Below, piece after piece: positions 1 through 5,673 of a stretch of DNA of 5,691 bases (the stretch's first letter is position 1; every line of letters starts with the position of its first letter). The notes under the pieces are model-generated. The model ran no database searches. It saw only the letters and a program-made list of their open reading frames with translations, and had not been told where the DNA came from. The position numbers and the translations under genes are program-made. The stretch is taken from the NCBI GenBank assembly GCA_964517355.1, contig CAZFCK010000273.1:1-5691 (forward strand), given 5' to 3'. This DNA is from CAZFCK01 sp964517355. Lineage in GTDB: Bacteria; Desulfobacterota; Desulfovibrionia; Desulfovibrionales; Desulfovibrionaceae.

Positions 1-287
1 CCCCTCGGAAAAACAAGTCATTCCCACATTGCGGAGTTAAGGACATAGCCACATATATTGAAGCATTAATGGCCATGCCGTCCTTATTCTTTATTTGAGA
101 TCGGATATCTCCCAGTAAAAGCAATAAAACAGATTTTGTGCGTGATGTCCAGGTTTCTGGTATCACTGTCACGGATTCGGGAGTGCGCAATATGGTAGAG
201 GGAGCGAAGCAGGATCGAATGCGGCCGCGGACCTGGATTCGTAAGGGAGAGCGGAAAAAGGCGGTGGATAAGAAACAAATGGATTAT
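1..287. other. Left-edge intergenic stretch, no supported gene
   Basis: This stretch lies downstream of the NFACT gene stop codon. Short open frames occur on both strands, but none has a ribosome binding site or a recognisable protein. The longest minus-strand one (278-84) needs a TTG start with no Shine-Dalgarno, just after the NFACT stop. A small inverted repeat, GAGAT/ATCTC, lies at 97-111, and a GCGGCCGC palindrome lies around position 221-228. No hairpin with a T-run on the minus strand was found that would clearly terminate the NFACT transcript. Confidence 0.5.
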
Positions 288-1853
288 TCAGCCGATCCGC
301 AATCGTTTTTCCAGCTCCGGATCAAGGGGCACAAGAAACGCTTCCAGAATTTTATCCACGGCCACACTCCCCAGGTCCGCGCCTTTCCTTTTACGAACAT
401 CCTTGACCAAGGCGCAGATAACCCGGGCTTTGCCGTCTTGCGCCTGCCATCCTTTCAATCCGGCCAGTGCAGCGGCTTCGAGCAGGCTTGTGCGTGGGGG
501 TTCCTGTTTGGGGTGGTCGCGCTTGAGAATAAGATGCGCTCCTGGTCCGTCCTGGGCGTGGAACCAGAGATCATAGGAGCTGGCGGCCTGTCCGAGCAGT
601 TTGTGGTTGGCCGCTTTGTTCCGGCCGCGCAGGAGCAGAAAGCCGTCCGAGGTCTTGAACCGCTGCACGGCGAGTTCATTGCTTTTGGCGCGTTTTTTCG
701 GAGAAGGGATTTCCTCCATGATTTCCGCCCGTCGTTGCTCCCGCTGGGGCAGTGTGCCGCGCCGCAAGGCGTCAAGTTCCATTTCCAGCGCCTGACTTCT
801 GGCAGCGTTGAGGGGGAGCCCCCGTTCTCCTTTAGCGGCCAGGCGGAAGAAACGGGCCATGTTTTCGGCGATGGTCTGGGAGGGGTCCAGGTCGATGTTG
901 TGTTCGCGTTGGGTATGGTCCGTAACGCTGACGGTATGCAGCCGCGAGTTCGGTTGCAGTTGCCAGAGGGCGCCCTGCAAGGCCAAGCCTTTTTCACGCA
1001 AGGAAATCATGCCCCGCAACCGCCGTTCCTCCTGGGCGAGTTTCGCCAACGCTCGCTTGATACGCTTGTGGGCCTTTTTATGGGCGCTGCGCTGTGCGGC
1101 GTCGTCCAGGCGGGAGAGCTGAGAAAAGAGCGTCACGGCTCCGGCATAGGCCGCGGTCTCGTGGGCCGATGCAAAGATGCGCTCTTCCCGTCCTTGCCGC
1201 AACGCGGCGGGGAGGCGCCAGGACAAGGGCTCCGCCAGGCATTGCCCCTGTGCGTCCTGGCAATAGACGAAAAATTGCCGGGCTTCTCCGCGTTGCAGGC
1301 AGGAATAAAGCTCCTGCGCCCCATTCAGGGGCAGTGCCGCCAAGGTCTTGCGCAAGGCGGGCGAGATATGGGGATACAGGCGCCAAATGGTTTCTTCCAT
1401 GCGCTCGTCATCCGGCTGCGCAATGGCTTGGAGAACGGTATCCAGGTCCGGCCATTGCGGTTCGTGGCCGAAATTATCGGGAAGGACATCCACGATGGAA
1501 AGGCCCTTGCGTAGGCAGAGCAGCAAATATTGTTTCTCGAGTCCTGAAAGTTCCCAGGCCAGCCGTCGCGTCGGCCAGTCGCAGTGTTGCTCTCGTAGCC
1601 GCCGCCCTTGCAGGTGTTTGCGCAACCACATGACGTGCGCTTCCGGGGTGTCCGGATTTCGCGGCTTTTCTGGGGCGAGAAAAAGGAGAGGGTCCTTATT
1701 GCCGCTGCGCATCAGCAAAAAACGTCCACCGGGACCGGCGCCGAGATCAAGTGAAAACACATCCGGGGCAGGGCCATAGATTTTCTGAATACGCCGCCCT
1801 GAAAGGGCGGGGGCGAGTTCGTTCGCCATAAGGCGGAAGAGGTGCGAATCCAT
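288..1853 (-). CDS. NFACT family protein (RqcH/Rqc2/FbpA-like)
   Basis: This 521-residue cytoplasmic protein belongs to the NFACT family. Members such as bacterial RqcH and eukaryotic Rqc2/NEMF bind obstructed large ribosomal subunits; RqcH recruits tRNA-Ala to add alanine tails that mark stalled peptides for degradation. The N-terminal NFACT-N domain spans about residues 1-245, opening with the typical MD..LF.L..EL pattern and containing a conserved LRKHL at 77-81. A charged helical, probably coiled-coil segment covers about 250-385. The C-terminal NFACT-R (DUF814) domain runs from about 397 to 510, with GRNKAANHKLL (410-420) and YDLWFHAQDGPGAHLIL (427-443) as its core. The length is somewhat below the roughly 570 residues of Firmicutes RqcH. 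Two family motifs look changed. An ungapped alignment from LRKHL puts Thr95-Arg96 where RqcH has Asp-Arg, and the N-Q-N element of NFACT-R is replaced by NKAANH. Family membership is secure; activity in alanine tailing is uncertain. The ATG at 1853 gives the standard family N-terminus, although no good Shine-Dalgarno precedes it. It is a stand-alone gene. Confidence 0.93.
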   Translation of the reverse strand: MDSHLFRLMANELAPALSGRRIQKIYGPAPDVFSLDLGAGPGGRFLLMRSGNKDPLLFLAPEKPRNPDTPEAHVMWLRKHLQGRRLREQHCDWPTRRLAWELSGLEKQYLLLCLRKGLSIVDVLPDNFGHEPQWPDLDTVLQAIAQPDDERMEETIWRLYPHISPALRKTLAALPLNGAQELYSCLQRGEARQFFVYCQDAQGQCLAEPLSWRLPAALRQGREERIFASAHETAAYAGAVTLFSQLSRLDDAAQRSAHKKAHKRIKRALAKLAQEERRLRGMISLREKGLALQGALWQLQPNSRLHTVSVTDHTQREHNIDLDPSQTIAENMARFFRLAAKGERGLPLNAARSQALEMELDALRRGTLPQREQRRAEIMEEIPSPKKRAKSNELAVQRFKTSDGFLLLRGRNKAANHKLLGQAASSYDLWFHAQDGPGAHLILKRDHPKQEPPRTSLLEAAALAGLKGWQAQDGKARVICALVKDVRKRKGADLGSVAVDKILEAFLVPLDPELEKRLRIG

Positions 1854-1908
1854 TGAGTGACTGAATGAGAAAAAATGTTGCCCAGGATTTGGGAAGGATA
1901 CTTTGACT

Positions 1909-1936
1909 ATTAAGCCGCTATCCCTGAAGCGTGCAA
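1909..1936 (-). promoter_or_regulatory. Weak candidate promoter for the NFACT gene
   Basis: On the minus strand TTGCAC (1936-1931) is followed after 16 bases by CTTAAT (1914-1909), giving a predicted start near 1902 and a leader of roughly 50 bases. Matches to the sigma-70 consensus are modest (3/6 and 4/6). An alternative -10, TATATT at 1980-1975, has an even poorer -35. The gene needs its own promoter somewhere here, because a strong terminator lies upstream at about 2229-2262, but this assignment is tentative. Confidence 0.25.
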
Positions 1937-1955
1937 AGAGCGCGTCTCACGGCTA

Positions 1956-1987
1956 GAGCATCTTAACTTTGAAAAATATAGATGCTC
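1956..1987. repeat. 8-bp inverted repeat, possible dispersed palindrome
   Basis: GAGCATCT (1956-1963) and AGATGCTC (1980-1987) are perfect inverted arms around a 16-base AT-rich loop. No T-run follows on either strand, so a classical terminator is unlikely. The style, with GCTAGAGCATC next to an AT-rich centre, is reminiscent of dispersed intergenic palindromes. Whether it recurs elsewhere in the genome cannot be seen from this window. Confidence 0.45.
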
Positions 1988-2228
1988 GCATGCATTTCCT
2001 TGAAACGATAAACATTGCTTCAGGGGAGAGCCTTATCCAAAGGCGAAAATGCGCTAGCGCAAAAAGGTTTTTCCCTTCGTATGTTCTTTATGAGTTGCAT
2101 ACCAACAGGTTCAGGAATCGAAAGCCATGCGCTAATCACAGGCCACGCGCACTGTGTCACGGAAAGCGGATCACTGAAGGTCAAAGCGAAAGGATGAGGT
2201 CAGACTGCGGAAAGCCGTATTCCGGCCT

Positions 2229-2262
2229 CAAAAACGACCGGGCGAGCCTAACCGCCCGCCCA
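2229..2262 (-). terminator. Rho-independent terminator, dksA direction
   Basis: Read on the minus strand, GGGCGGGC (2261-2254) pairs with GCTCGCCC (2247-2240) across a six-base loop. The stem has eight pairs, one of them G-U. After a five-base spacer comes a run of five T (plus-strand A at 2230-2234). The spacer makes the T-run slightly distant, but the stem is very GC-rich. It lies about 250 bases past the dksA stop and separates dksA transcription from the NFACT gene. No T-run follows the hairpin in the plus direction. Confidence 0.6.
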
Positions 2263-2507
2263 ATGCCGTATACGAAAAAAAGCGCAATGGAACATTTATT
2301 TCAGGCAAACGACCTGGTGTTTATCTCCCTAAAGGCCTGTGTCCGTCAGTGTAGCAGCCGCATGAAAGGTCCGGCTTGCAGGCCAGTGCAGCAACCAAGC
2401 CTAGTACTCGCGCATCATCGGCTTGAAGCAAGAGGATGTCCTGAAGCCGCGGATATTCCGTTTCAGGGAATTGCGTGTGAGCAACCAACCTTTTCAGAGG
2501 ACGCGCT

Positions 2508-2870
2508 TTAATCGCCGCGAAGGTTTTCTTCCTCTTCCTGTTTGCTTTTGCACTTGATGCAGAGTTTGGTCACGGGCCGCGCCTTGAGTCTGGGAATACT
2601 GATGTCGTCGCCACACTCTTCGCAGATGCCGTACGTTCCGTCTTCCAGGCGCTTCAAGGCTCCTTGAATTTTTTTGATCAGACGGCGCTCACGGTCGCGC
2701 AGGCGCAGCACGAAAGCTCTGTCTGATTCCATGGTGGCCCTGTCGGCAGGATCGGCGAACACTTCGAGCGTGTCCGTCATATCTTCAATTGTAGCATCGC
2801 TTTTTTCCAATACTTCTTCAAGCATGGAAGTCAGATGATCTCGAAAAAAGTCCAGGTCTTTTTGCTCCAT
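2508..2870 (-). CDS. dksA: DksA/TraR-family RNA polymerase-binding transcription factor
   Basis: This 120-residue protein binds the secondary channel of RNA polymerase and, with ppGpp, reshapes promoter choice in the stringent response. An N-terminal coiled coil holds the hairpin tip at about residues 39-45, where DPADRA keeps both acidic tip residues (Asp40, Asp43) and Ala45, matching the DPVDRA tip of E. coli DksA. The helix returns through LRLRDRERRLIKKI (55-68). A C4 zinc finger follows, with Cys83, Cys86, Cys104 and Cys107 all present, then a charged tail. It is about 30 residues shorter than the 151-residue E. coli protein, mainly at the N-terminus, a short form of the family. The start is supported by AGGAGG at 2881-2876, six bases before the ATG. 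It is divergent from the DUF364 gene and has its own promoter and a distant terminator. Retention of both tip acids and all four cysteines indicates a functional DksA and argues against a degenerate TraR-like paralogue. Confidence 0.93.
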   Translation of the reverse strand: MEQKDLDFFRDHLTSMLEEVLEKSDATIEDMTDTLEVFADPADRATMESDRAFVLRLRDRERRLIKKIQGALKRLEDGTYGICEECGDDISIPRLKARPVTKLCIKCKSKQEEEENLRGD

Positions 2871-2875
2871 TTATT

Positions 2876-2881
2876 CCTCCT
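2876..2881 (-). promoter_or_regulatory. Strong Shine-Dalgarno of dksA
   Basis: AGGAGG on the minus strand ends five bases before the dksA ATG, a near-perfect anti-16S match. Just upstream a run CCCCC precedes TTTAGGAGG, so the site could form a weak local hairpin that partly hides it. Confidence 0.85.
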
Positions 2882-2896
2882 AAAGGGGGAGTGGGC

Positions 2897-2908
2897 CGAG
2901 AGCTCTCG
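2897..2908. promoter_or_regulatory. 12-bp perfect palindrome in the dksA leader
   Basis: CGAGAGCTCTCG is a perfect palindrome lying between the predicted dksA transcription start (near 2933) and the Shine-Dalgarno. Its place just downstream of the start site would suit an operator for a dimeric regulator. No known binding motif is recognised, so the role is speculative. Confidence 0.3.
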
Positions 2909-2939
2909 CCTCTTTTACGTCCAAGTATGCCGAAGCGGT

Positions 2940-2968
2940 ATTATATAGTACAGATTTAATGCAAAAGT
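2940..2968 (-). promoter_or_regulatory. dksA promoter
   Basis: A perfect TATAAT lies on the minus strand at 2945-2940. At 17-bp spacing the -35 position reads ACTTTT (2968-2963), a poor match, so activation or a strong -10 may drive it. The predicted start is near 2933, giving a leader of about 60 bases. The discriminator just after the -10 reads ACCGCT, which is fairly GC-rich; that is the kind of sequence that makes promoters sensitive to ppGpp and DksA, so autoregulation is possible but unproven. Confidence 0.55.
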
Positions 2969-3026
2969 AAAGAGGTACAATCTGATCAAAATATCAAACG
3001 GTTATATTATGAAGTCTGATGGCTGC

Positions 3027-3055
3027 TTGCAATTTTTTTCACGAAGTCGTATAAA
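3027..3055 (+). promoter_or_regulatory. Promoter of the DUF364 gene, probably giving a leaderless mRNA
   Basis: TTGCAA (3027-3032, 4/6 to consensus) is followed after exactly 17 bases by TATAAA (3050-3055, 5/6). The usual distance to the start site places +1 at about 3062, which is the A of the gene's ATG. The spacer contains a run of seven T. No Shine-Dalgarno lies ahead of the ATG, which fits leaderless translation. A second, weaker pair further upstream (TATATT at 3003-3008) lacks a convincing -35. Confidence 0.55.
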
Positions 3056-3061
3056 CTGATC

Positions 3062-3853
3062 ATGAAAAATATACAACAAACCATGGTGACAGAGGCAATT
3101 TTTCAAGATTTGCAACGGCTGCACCCTGAAGGAGGCATGCTGGAGTCTATTTGCTTAGGCATGTTTATAGTCGCAGCCAAGGTGAATACGTCGAAGGGCT
3201 CGCGTATGGGCATAGCCACGCGGTTGGACTTCGGCAATGGAGGGACAACGCAGCGGGAAGTACGCCAGTTGGATTGCAAGGGACAGGACGCCATGGCCAT
3301 GGCGCGCATGTTGGGCTCAGGGCAGGCCTTGCCTGATTTGGGCGTACATGATCCGATGCTGTGCTGCAGCATGGCCATGGCCACGGTCAACGCGCTGCTG
3401 GCGCCTCCCGAAGGGCTAAAACAGGCAAAGGGAGAAGAGCTTATCCTGGAGATGGGGCGGGATAAGCGTGTCGGCGTCGTCGGCCATTTTCCTTTTGTCG
3501 AAAAAATGGGCCCGGCGTTCGCCAATATTTGGGTATTGGAAAAACGTCCGCGTCCTGGCGACTTGCCGGAGGAGGAAAATGCGCGAGTGCTGCCCCAGAC
3601 CGATGTGGCGGTGTTGACTTCAACGAGCATCGGCAACGGCACCCTCGGGGGGCTGCTGAGTCTGTGCCGGGACGATTGCTACGTCGTCATGTTGGGGCCG
3701 AGCACCCCCTTCGCGCCGGGGTTGTTCGAGCTTGGAGTGAGCGCGTTGGCCGGTTCAGTGGTGGACGACGAAGAGGCCGTGATTGACGGCGCCCTTGGAG
3801 GCAAGTCGTTTAAGGCCTTGGAAGGAACATCGTCGGTGCTCTGGGCGAAATAA
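3062..3853 (+). CDS. DUF4213/DUF364 (putative heavy-metal chelation) family protein
   Basis: This 263-residue soluble protein has no signal peptide or membrane segment. The N-terminal part (about 1-110) fits the DUF4213 enolase-N-like fold and the C-terminal part (about 127-260) is DUF364. Recognisable DUF364 elements are VGVVGHFPFVEKM (137-149), VLEKRPRPGDLPE (158-170), the TDVAVLTSTSIGNGTL stretch (180-195), VVMLGPSTPFAP (208-219) and LFELGVSALAGSVV (221-234). The C-terminal fold is Rossmann-like, and the family is annotated as putative heavy-metal chelating, but the substrate is unknown. Homologues often sit near metal or molybdate transport genes, though only a convergent ModF-like ATPase is seen here. 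The ATG at 3062 is preferred: the DUF4213 domain must begin before the Met at residue 26, and the promoter places +1 on this ATG. A GGAGG directly before Met26 is too close to serve it. The function of this protein is not established. Confidence 0.85.
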   Translation: MKNIQQTMVTEAIFQDLQRLHPEGGMLESICLGMFIVAAKVNTSKGSRMGIATRLDFGNGGTTQREVRQLDCKGQDAMAMARMLGSGQALPDLGVHDPMLCCSMAMATVNALLAPPEGLKQAKGEELILEMGRDKRVGVVGHFPFVEKMGPAFANIWVLEKRPRPGDLPEEENARVLPQTDVAVLTSTSIGNGTLGGLLSLCRDDCYVVMLGPSTPFAPGLFELGVSALAGSVVDDEEAVIDGALGGKSFKALEGTSSVLWAK

Positions 3854-3896
3854 CCTTATTATTGATTGCCGATTTTTCGTGAAGCTTGTTGAAAGT

Positions 3897-3930
3897 GGGG
3901 GAAGAACCTGTGGTTACAACGGCTTCCCCC
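3897..3930. terminator. Hairpin between convergent genes, possible bidirectional terminator
   Basis: GGGGGAAG (3897-3904) pairs perfectly with CTTCCCCC (3923-3930), and the loop region can add short CC/GG and TGT/ACA pairs. It lies between the convergent DUF364 and ABC genes, where a terminator is expected. Neither strand shows a T-run after the stem, so it is not a classical intrinsic terminator. A palindrome AAACCGGTTT follows at 3934-3943. A small plus-strand stem AGGC/GCCT (3976-3987) followed by TTGTTT is a weaker alternative for the DUF364 gene. Confidence 0.4.
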
Positions 3931-3992
3931 CGAAAACCGGTTTCGTAAGGCTGAAGTGTCAGGGCTGCGTCGTATAGGCACACGCCTTTGTT

Positions 3993-5567
3993 TCACCGGA
4001 GCGAAGTATCTGGCAGGACCTCGCCACGCAATCCTTGGCGCATTATGCGCCCCTCGTGCAAAAGCAACACGTGGGTGATTTCCGGGATGAGTTCGTCTTG
4101 GTGGTGGCTGGCGAGCAGGATCGGCATGCCGGCACGGGCGAGGCGGCCGAGAGTGGCGAGAAAGCGCGACTTGGCCTGAGCGTCCAGGCCTGAGCACGGC
4201 TCATCCAGCGCCAAAAGGGCCGGACCCGAACCGCCGCCGGCAAGCAGGGCGCGAGCGAGAAAGCAGCGCCGTTGCTGTCCGTTCGAGAGTTGCGCCAAGG
4301 GGCGATCAACCATCGAGTCGAGTTCAAGCGCTTGCAGCCATTGTAGGACAAGATCCGTTTGCCCCCGCGTCGGTGTCATGCCGTGCAGGCCTATGCGGGA
4401 ATCCAATCCGCTGGCTGCCACGTCAAACACGCTTGATGCATAGGGCCAGGCAGCTTGCAACGCTGGAGACACCAACCCGATGCGGCTGCGCAATGCGGCC
4501 AGATGTTCCTGATCGAAACTCCTACGAACCTCACCGGCCGGAGCTCGGACGCAAGCGGGATGCAACGTGCCGCAGATGAGTTCAAGCAGGGTGCTTTTTC
4601 CCGCGCCGTTGGCGCCGACAATGCCCCAATGCTCTCCTTGGCGCATTGTCCAGGCTATGTCGGACAGTATGCGCACGCCGTCGCGGTAAATGTCCACTCC
4701 CTGTATTTCCAGCAGTGGTTCGCCAGCGGGGCGTGCCGGGGCGTAGTGTTCCACCATTGTTTCCAGGGCTCGGGGATGGGAAGTATTGGAACCGGGAGGG
4801 GCGGTAAAGAGGTTGTGCCCCGTGGCGGGGCCTTGGTGCGTGATATGGCCATCCTGGAACACCGCAACATGCGTGAGCCCCTTTGGGAGTTCCTCGCTGC
4901 GATGCGAGGTATAGATCAATTGGAGTTCCGGCTCCAATTTCATGATGCGTTCAAGACCTTCAATCAGCTGCTCTCTTGCGGCGGCATCGAGTCCATCGCA
5001 GACTTCGTCCAGCAGCAGCACGGCCGGTTTGTCTTCGCAGGCGAGCAGCGCCCTGGCGATGAGCACGCGCCGCAATTCTCCCTGCGAAAGCGACGGCACG
5101 AGGCGTTCCGCCAAATGGAGGGCGTCCATGCGTTTAAGGCATTGGATGGCGCATTGCACTTGCTGTGTATTTGGTTTCGCGTACAGCAGATTCGCGTCAT
5201 GCAATCCGGCGGTTACGCATTCCAGAGCGGTTATGCGCCAGCCGCGCCGTTGGTAGGTTTGCTGCAATTCCGCGGCCACAAGGGGCATACGCCCCTTGGC
5301 GGCAAGAGGTGAGGTGCTTATTGTGCCGTTGAAGCCATAAAGGCGGGGCGGAGTCTCCGGCGAGTCCGGCGCCAGGGGCCAGAGTTCGCCGCGCAACAGG
5401 GCGAGGAAGGTGCTTTTTCCTGCGCCGTTGGCCCCCAACAGGGCCCAGTGCTGTCCGGGCAACAGATCGAAAGCCTCAACCTGCAGCACGATATTGCCGC
5501 CGCGCCGCACCGTTGCTTTGCGCAGAGAAACCAAAAAATCGTTTTTCCGTGAAGAAGTGTATCTCAT
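3993..5567 (-). CDS. ModF/PhrA-like tandem ABC ATPase
   Basis: This 524-residue cytoplasmic protein consists of two ATP-binding cassettes and no membrane segment. Domain 1 (about 12-250) has Walker A GANGAGKST (45-53), signature LSQGE (160-164), Walker B AVLLLDE (182-188), D-loop GLD (192-194) and switch His222. Domain 2 (about 285-515) has Walker A GANGAGKST (318-326), signature LSNGQ (427-431), Walker B ALLALDE (450-456), D-loop SGLD (459-462) and His488/His489. All catalytic residues are present in both halves. The layout, the ILSDIAW...GEHWGIVGANGAG entry into domain 2 and the signature ending in QQRR closely resemble E. coli ModF (PhrA, about 490 residues), a double ATPase encoded beside the molybdate transporter genes. 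The short linker and lack of EQ2-type features argue against an ABC-F ribosome factor. No permease or binding protein is in the window, so the partner and substrate are unknown. The ATG at 5567 lacks a clear Shine-Dalgarno, but no better internal start precedes domain 1. Confidence 0.88.
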   Translation of the reverse strand: MRYTSSRKNDFLVSLRKATVRRGGNIVLQVEAFDLLPGQHWALLGANGAGKSTFLALLRGELWPLAPDSPETPPRLYGFNGTISTSPLAAKGRMPLVAAELQQTYQRRGWRITALECVTAGLHDANLLYAKPNTQQVQCAIQCLKRMDALHLAERLVPSLSQGELRRVLIARALLACEDKPAVLLLDEVCDGLDAAAREQLIEGLERIMKLEPELQLIYTSHRSEELPKGLTHVAVFQDGHITHQGPATGHNLFTAPPGSNTSHPRALETMVEHYAPARPAGEPLLEIQGVDIYRDGVRILSDIAWTMRQGEHWGIVGANGAGKSTLLELICGTLHPACVRAPAGEVRRSFDQEHLAALRSRIGLVSPALQAAWPYASSVFDVAASGLDSRIGLHGMTPTRGQTDLVLQWLQALELDSMVDRPLAQLSNGQQRRCFLARALLAGGGSGPALLALDEPCSGLDAQAKSRFLATLGRLARAGMPILLASHHQDELIPEITHVLLLHEGRIMRQGLRGEVLPDTSLR

Positions 5568-5582
5568 AGGGATTAGGCTGTG

Positions 5583-5607
5583 TTTCTAAATTCGTTTCGA
5601 AAAGAAA
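5583..5607. promoter_or_regulatory. Interrupted palindrome upstream of the ABC gene
   Basis: Arms TTTCT/AGAAA (5583-5587, 5603-5607) flank an inner TTCG-TTT-CGAA inverted repeat (5591-5601). The whole is 16-40 bases before the ABC start codon, where a repressor or activator site could sit. No good sigma-70 promoter was found for the gene, and no known operator is recognised. Confidence 0.3.
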
Positions 5608-5636
5608 ATGCGAGAGGGGAAACCCTTTGTTAGCGG

Positions 5637-5673
5637 CAGCCGTAAGGCGCGGTCGTTTCGCGCCTTACGGCTG
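5637..5673. repeat. Perfect 15-bp inverted repeat (stem-loop) near right edge
   Basis: Positions 5637-5651 are perfectly complementary to 5659-5673 (arm beginning CAGCCGTAAGG), with a seven-base loop GTCGTTT. A mismatch then allows two more pairs outside. It would form a very stable hairpin on either strand. No T-run follows in either direction, so it may be a Rho-assisted or factor-dependent terminator, an mRNA-stabilising stem, or a dispersed palindromic element. Confidence 0.6.

Larger units (their letters stand above)
1854..2507. other. Long intergenic region between NFACT gene and dksA
   Basis: About 650 bases without a convincing gene. It contains the weak NFACT promoter candidates, the inverted repeat at 1956-1987, a 12-base palindrome TGCGCTAGCGCA at 2050-2061, and the minus-strand terminator at 2229-2262. 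A plus-strand frame stays open for 180 codons (1969-2511). It starts with TTG inside the inverted repeat, has no Shine-Dalgarno, uses many AGG codons, is rich in Arg, Cys and His, and resembles no family I know, so it is not called as a gene. The 250 bases between the dksA stop and the terminator would be a long 3' untranslated region or could hold a small RNA. Confidence 0.5.

Noticed and set aside
84..278. Small minus-strand frame just after the NFACT stop
   Set aside because: TTG start, no Shine-Dalgarno, and a composition that does not resemble a protein family.
138..1514. Plus-strand open frame of 458 codons opposite the NFACT gene
   Set aside because: It lies antisense to a clear family protein, has no Shine-Dalgarno and no recognisable domain. 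Its length comes from the codon bias of the real gene.
2101..2230. Possible tRNA around GGTTCAGGAATC
   Set aside because: No T-loop of the right size, no anticodon arm and no acceptor stem can be drawn.
1969..2511. Plus-strand open frame of 180 codons filling the gap before dksA
   Set aside because: TTG start inside an inverted repeat, no Shine-Dalgarno, frequent AGG codons, unusual Arg/Cys/His-rich composition, and the dksA terminator stem lies inside it. An orphan gene cannot be wholly excluded; a homologue in relatives would revive it.
3018..3035. Sigma-54 promoter around TGGCTGCTTGC
   Set aside because: The GG and GC elements are too close together (6 bases, not 10).
3895..3992. Riboswitch between the convergent genes
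   Set aside because: It lies downstream of both genes, and no conserved riboswitch core, including cobalamin or molybdenum-cofactor types, could be recognised.
4455..5312. Plus-strand open frame of 285 codons opposite the ABC ATPase gene
   Set aside because: It is antisense to a gene with two complete sets of ATPase motifs, and the product has no recognisable features.
3993..5567. ABC-F ribosome-protection factor
   Set aside because: The linker between cassettes is short and lacks ABC-F features, and the motif context matches ModF-like proteins better.
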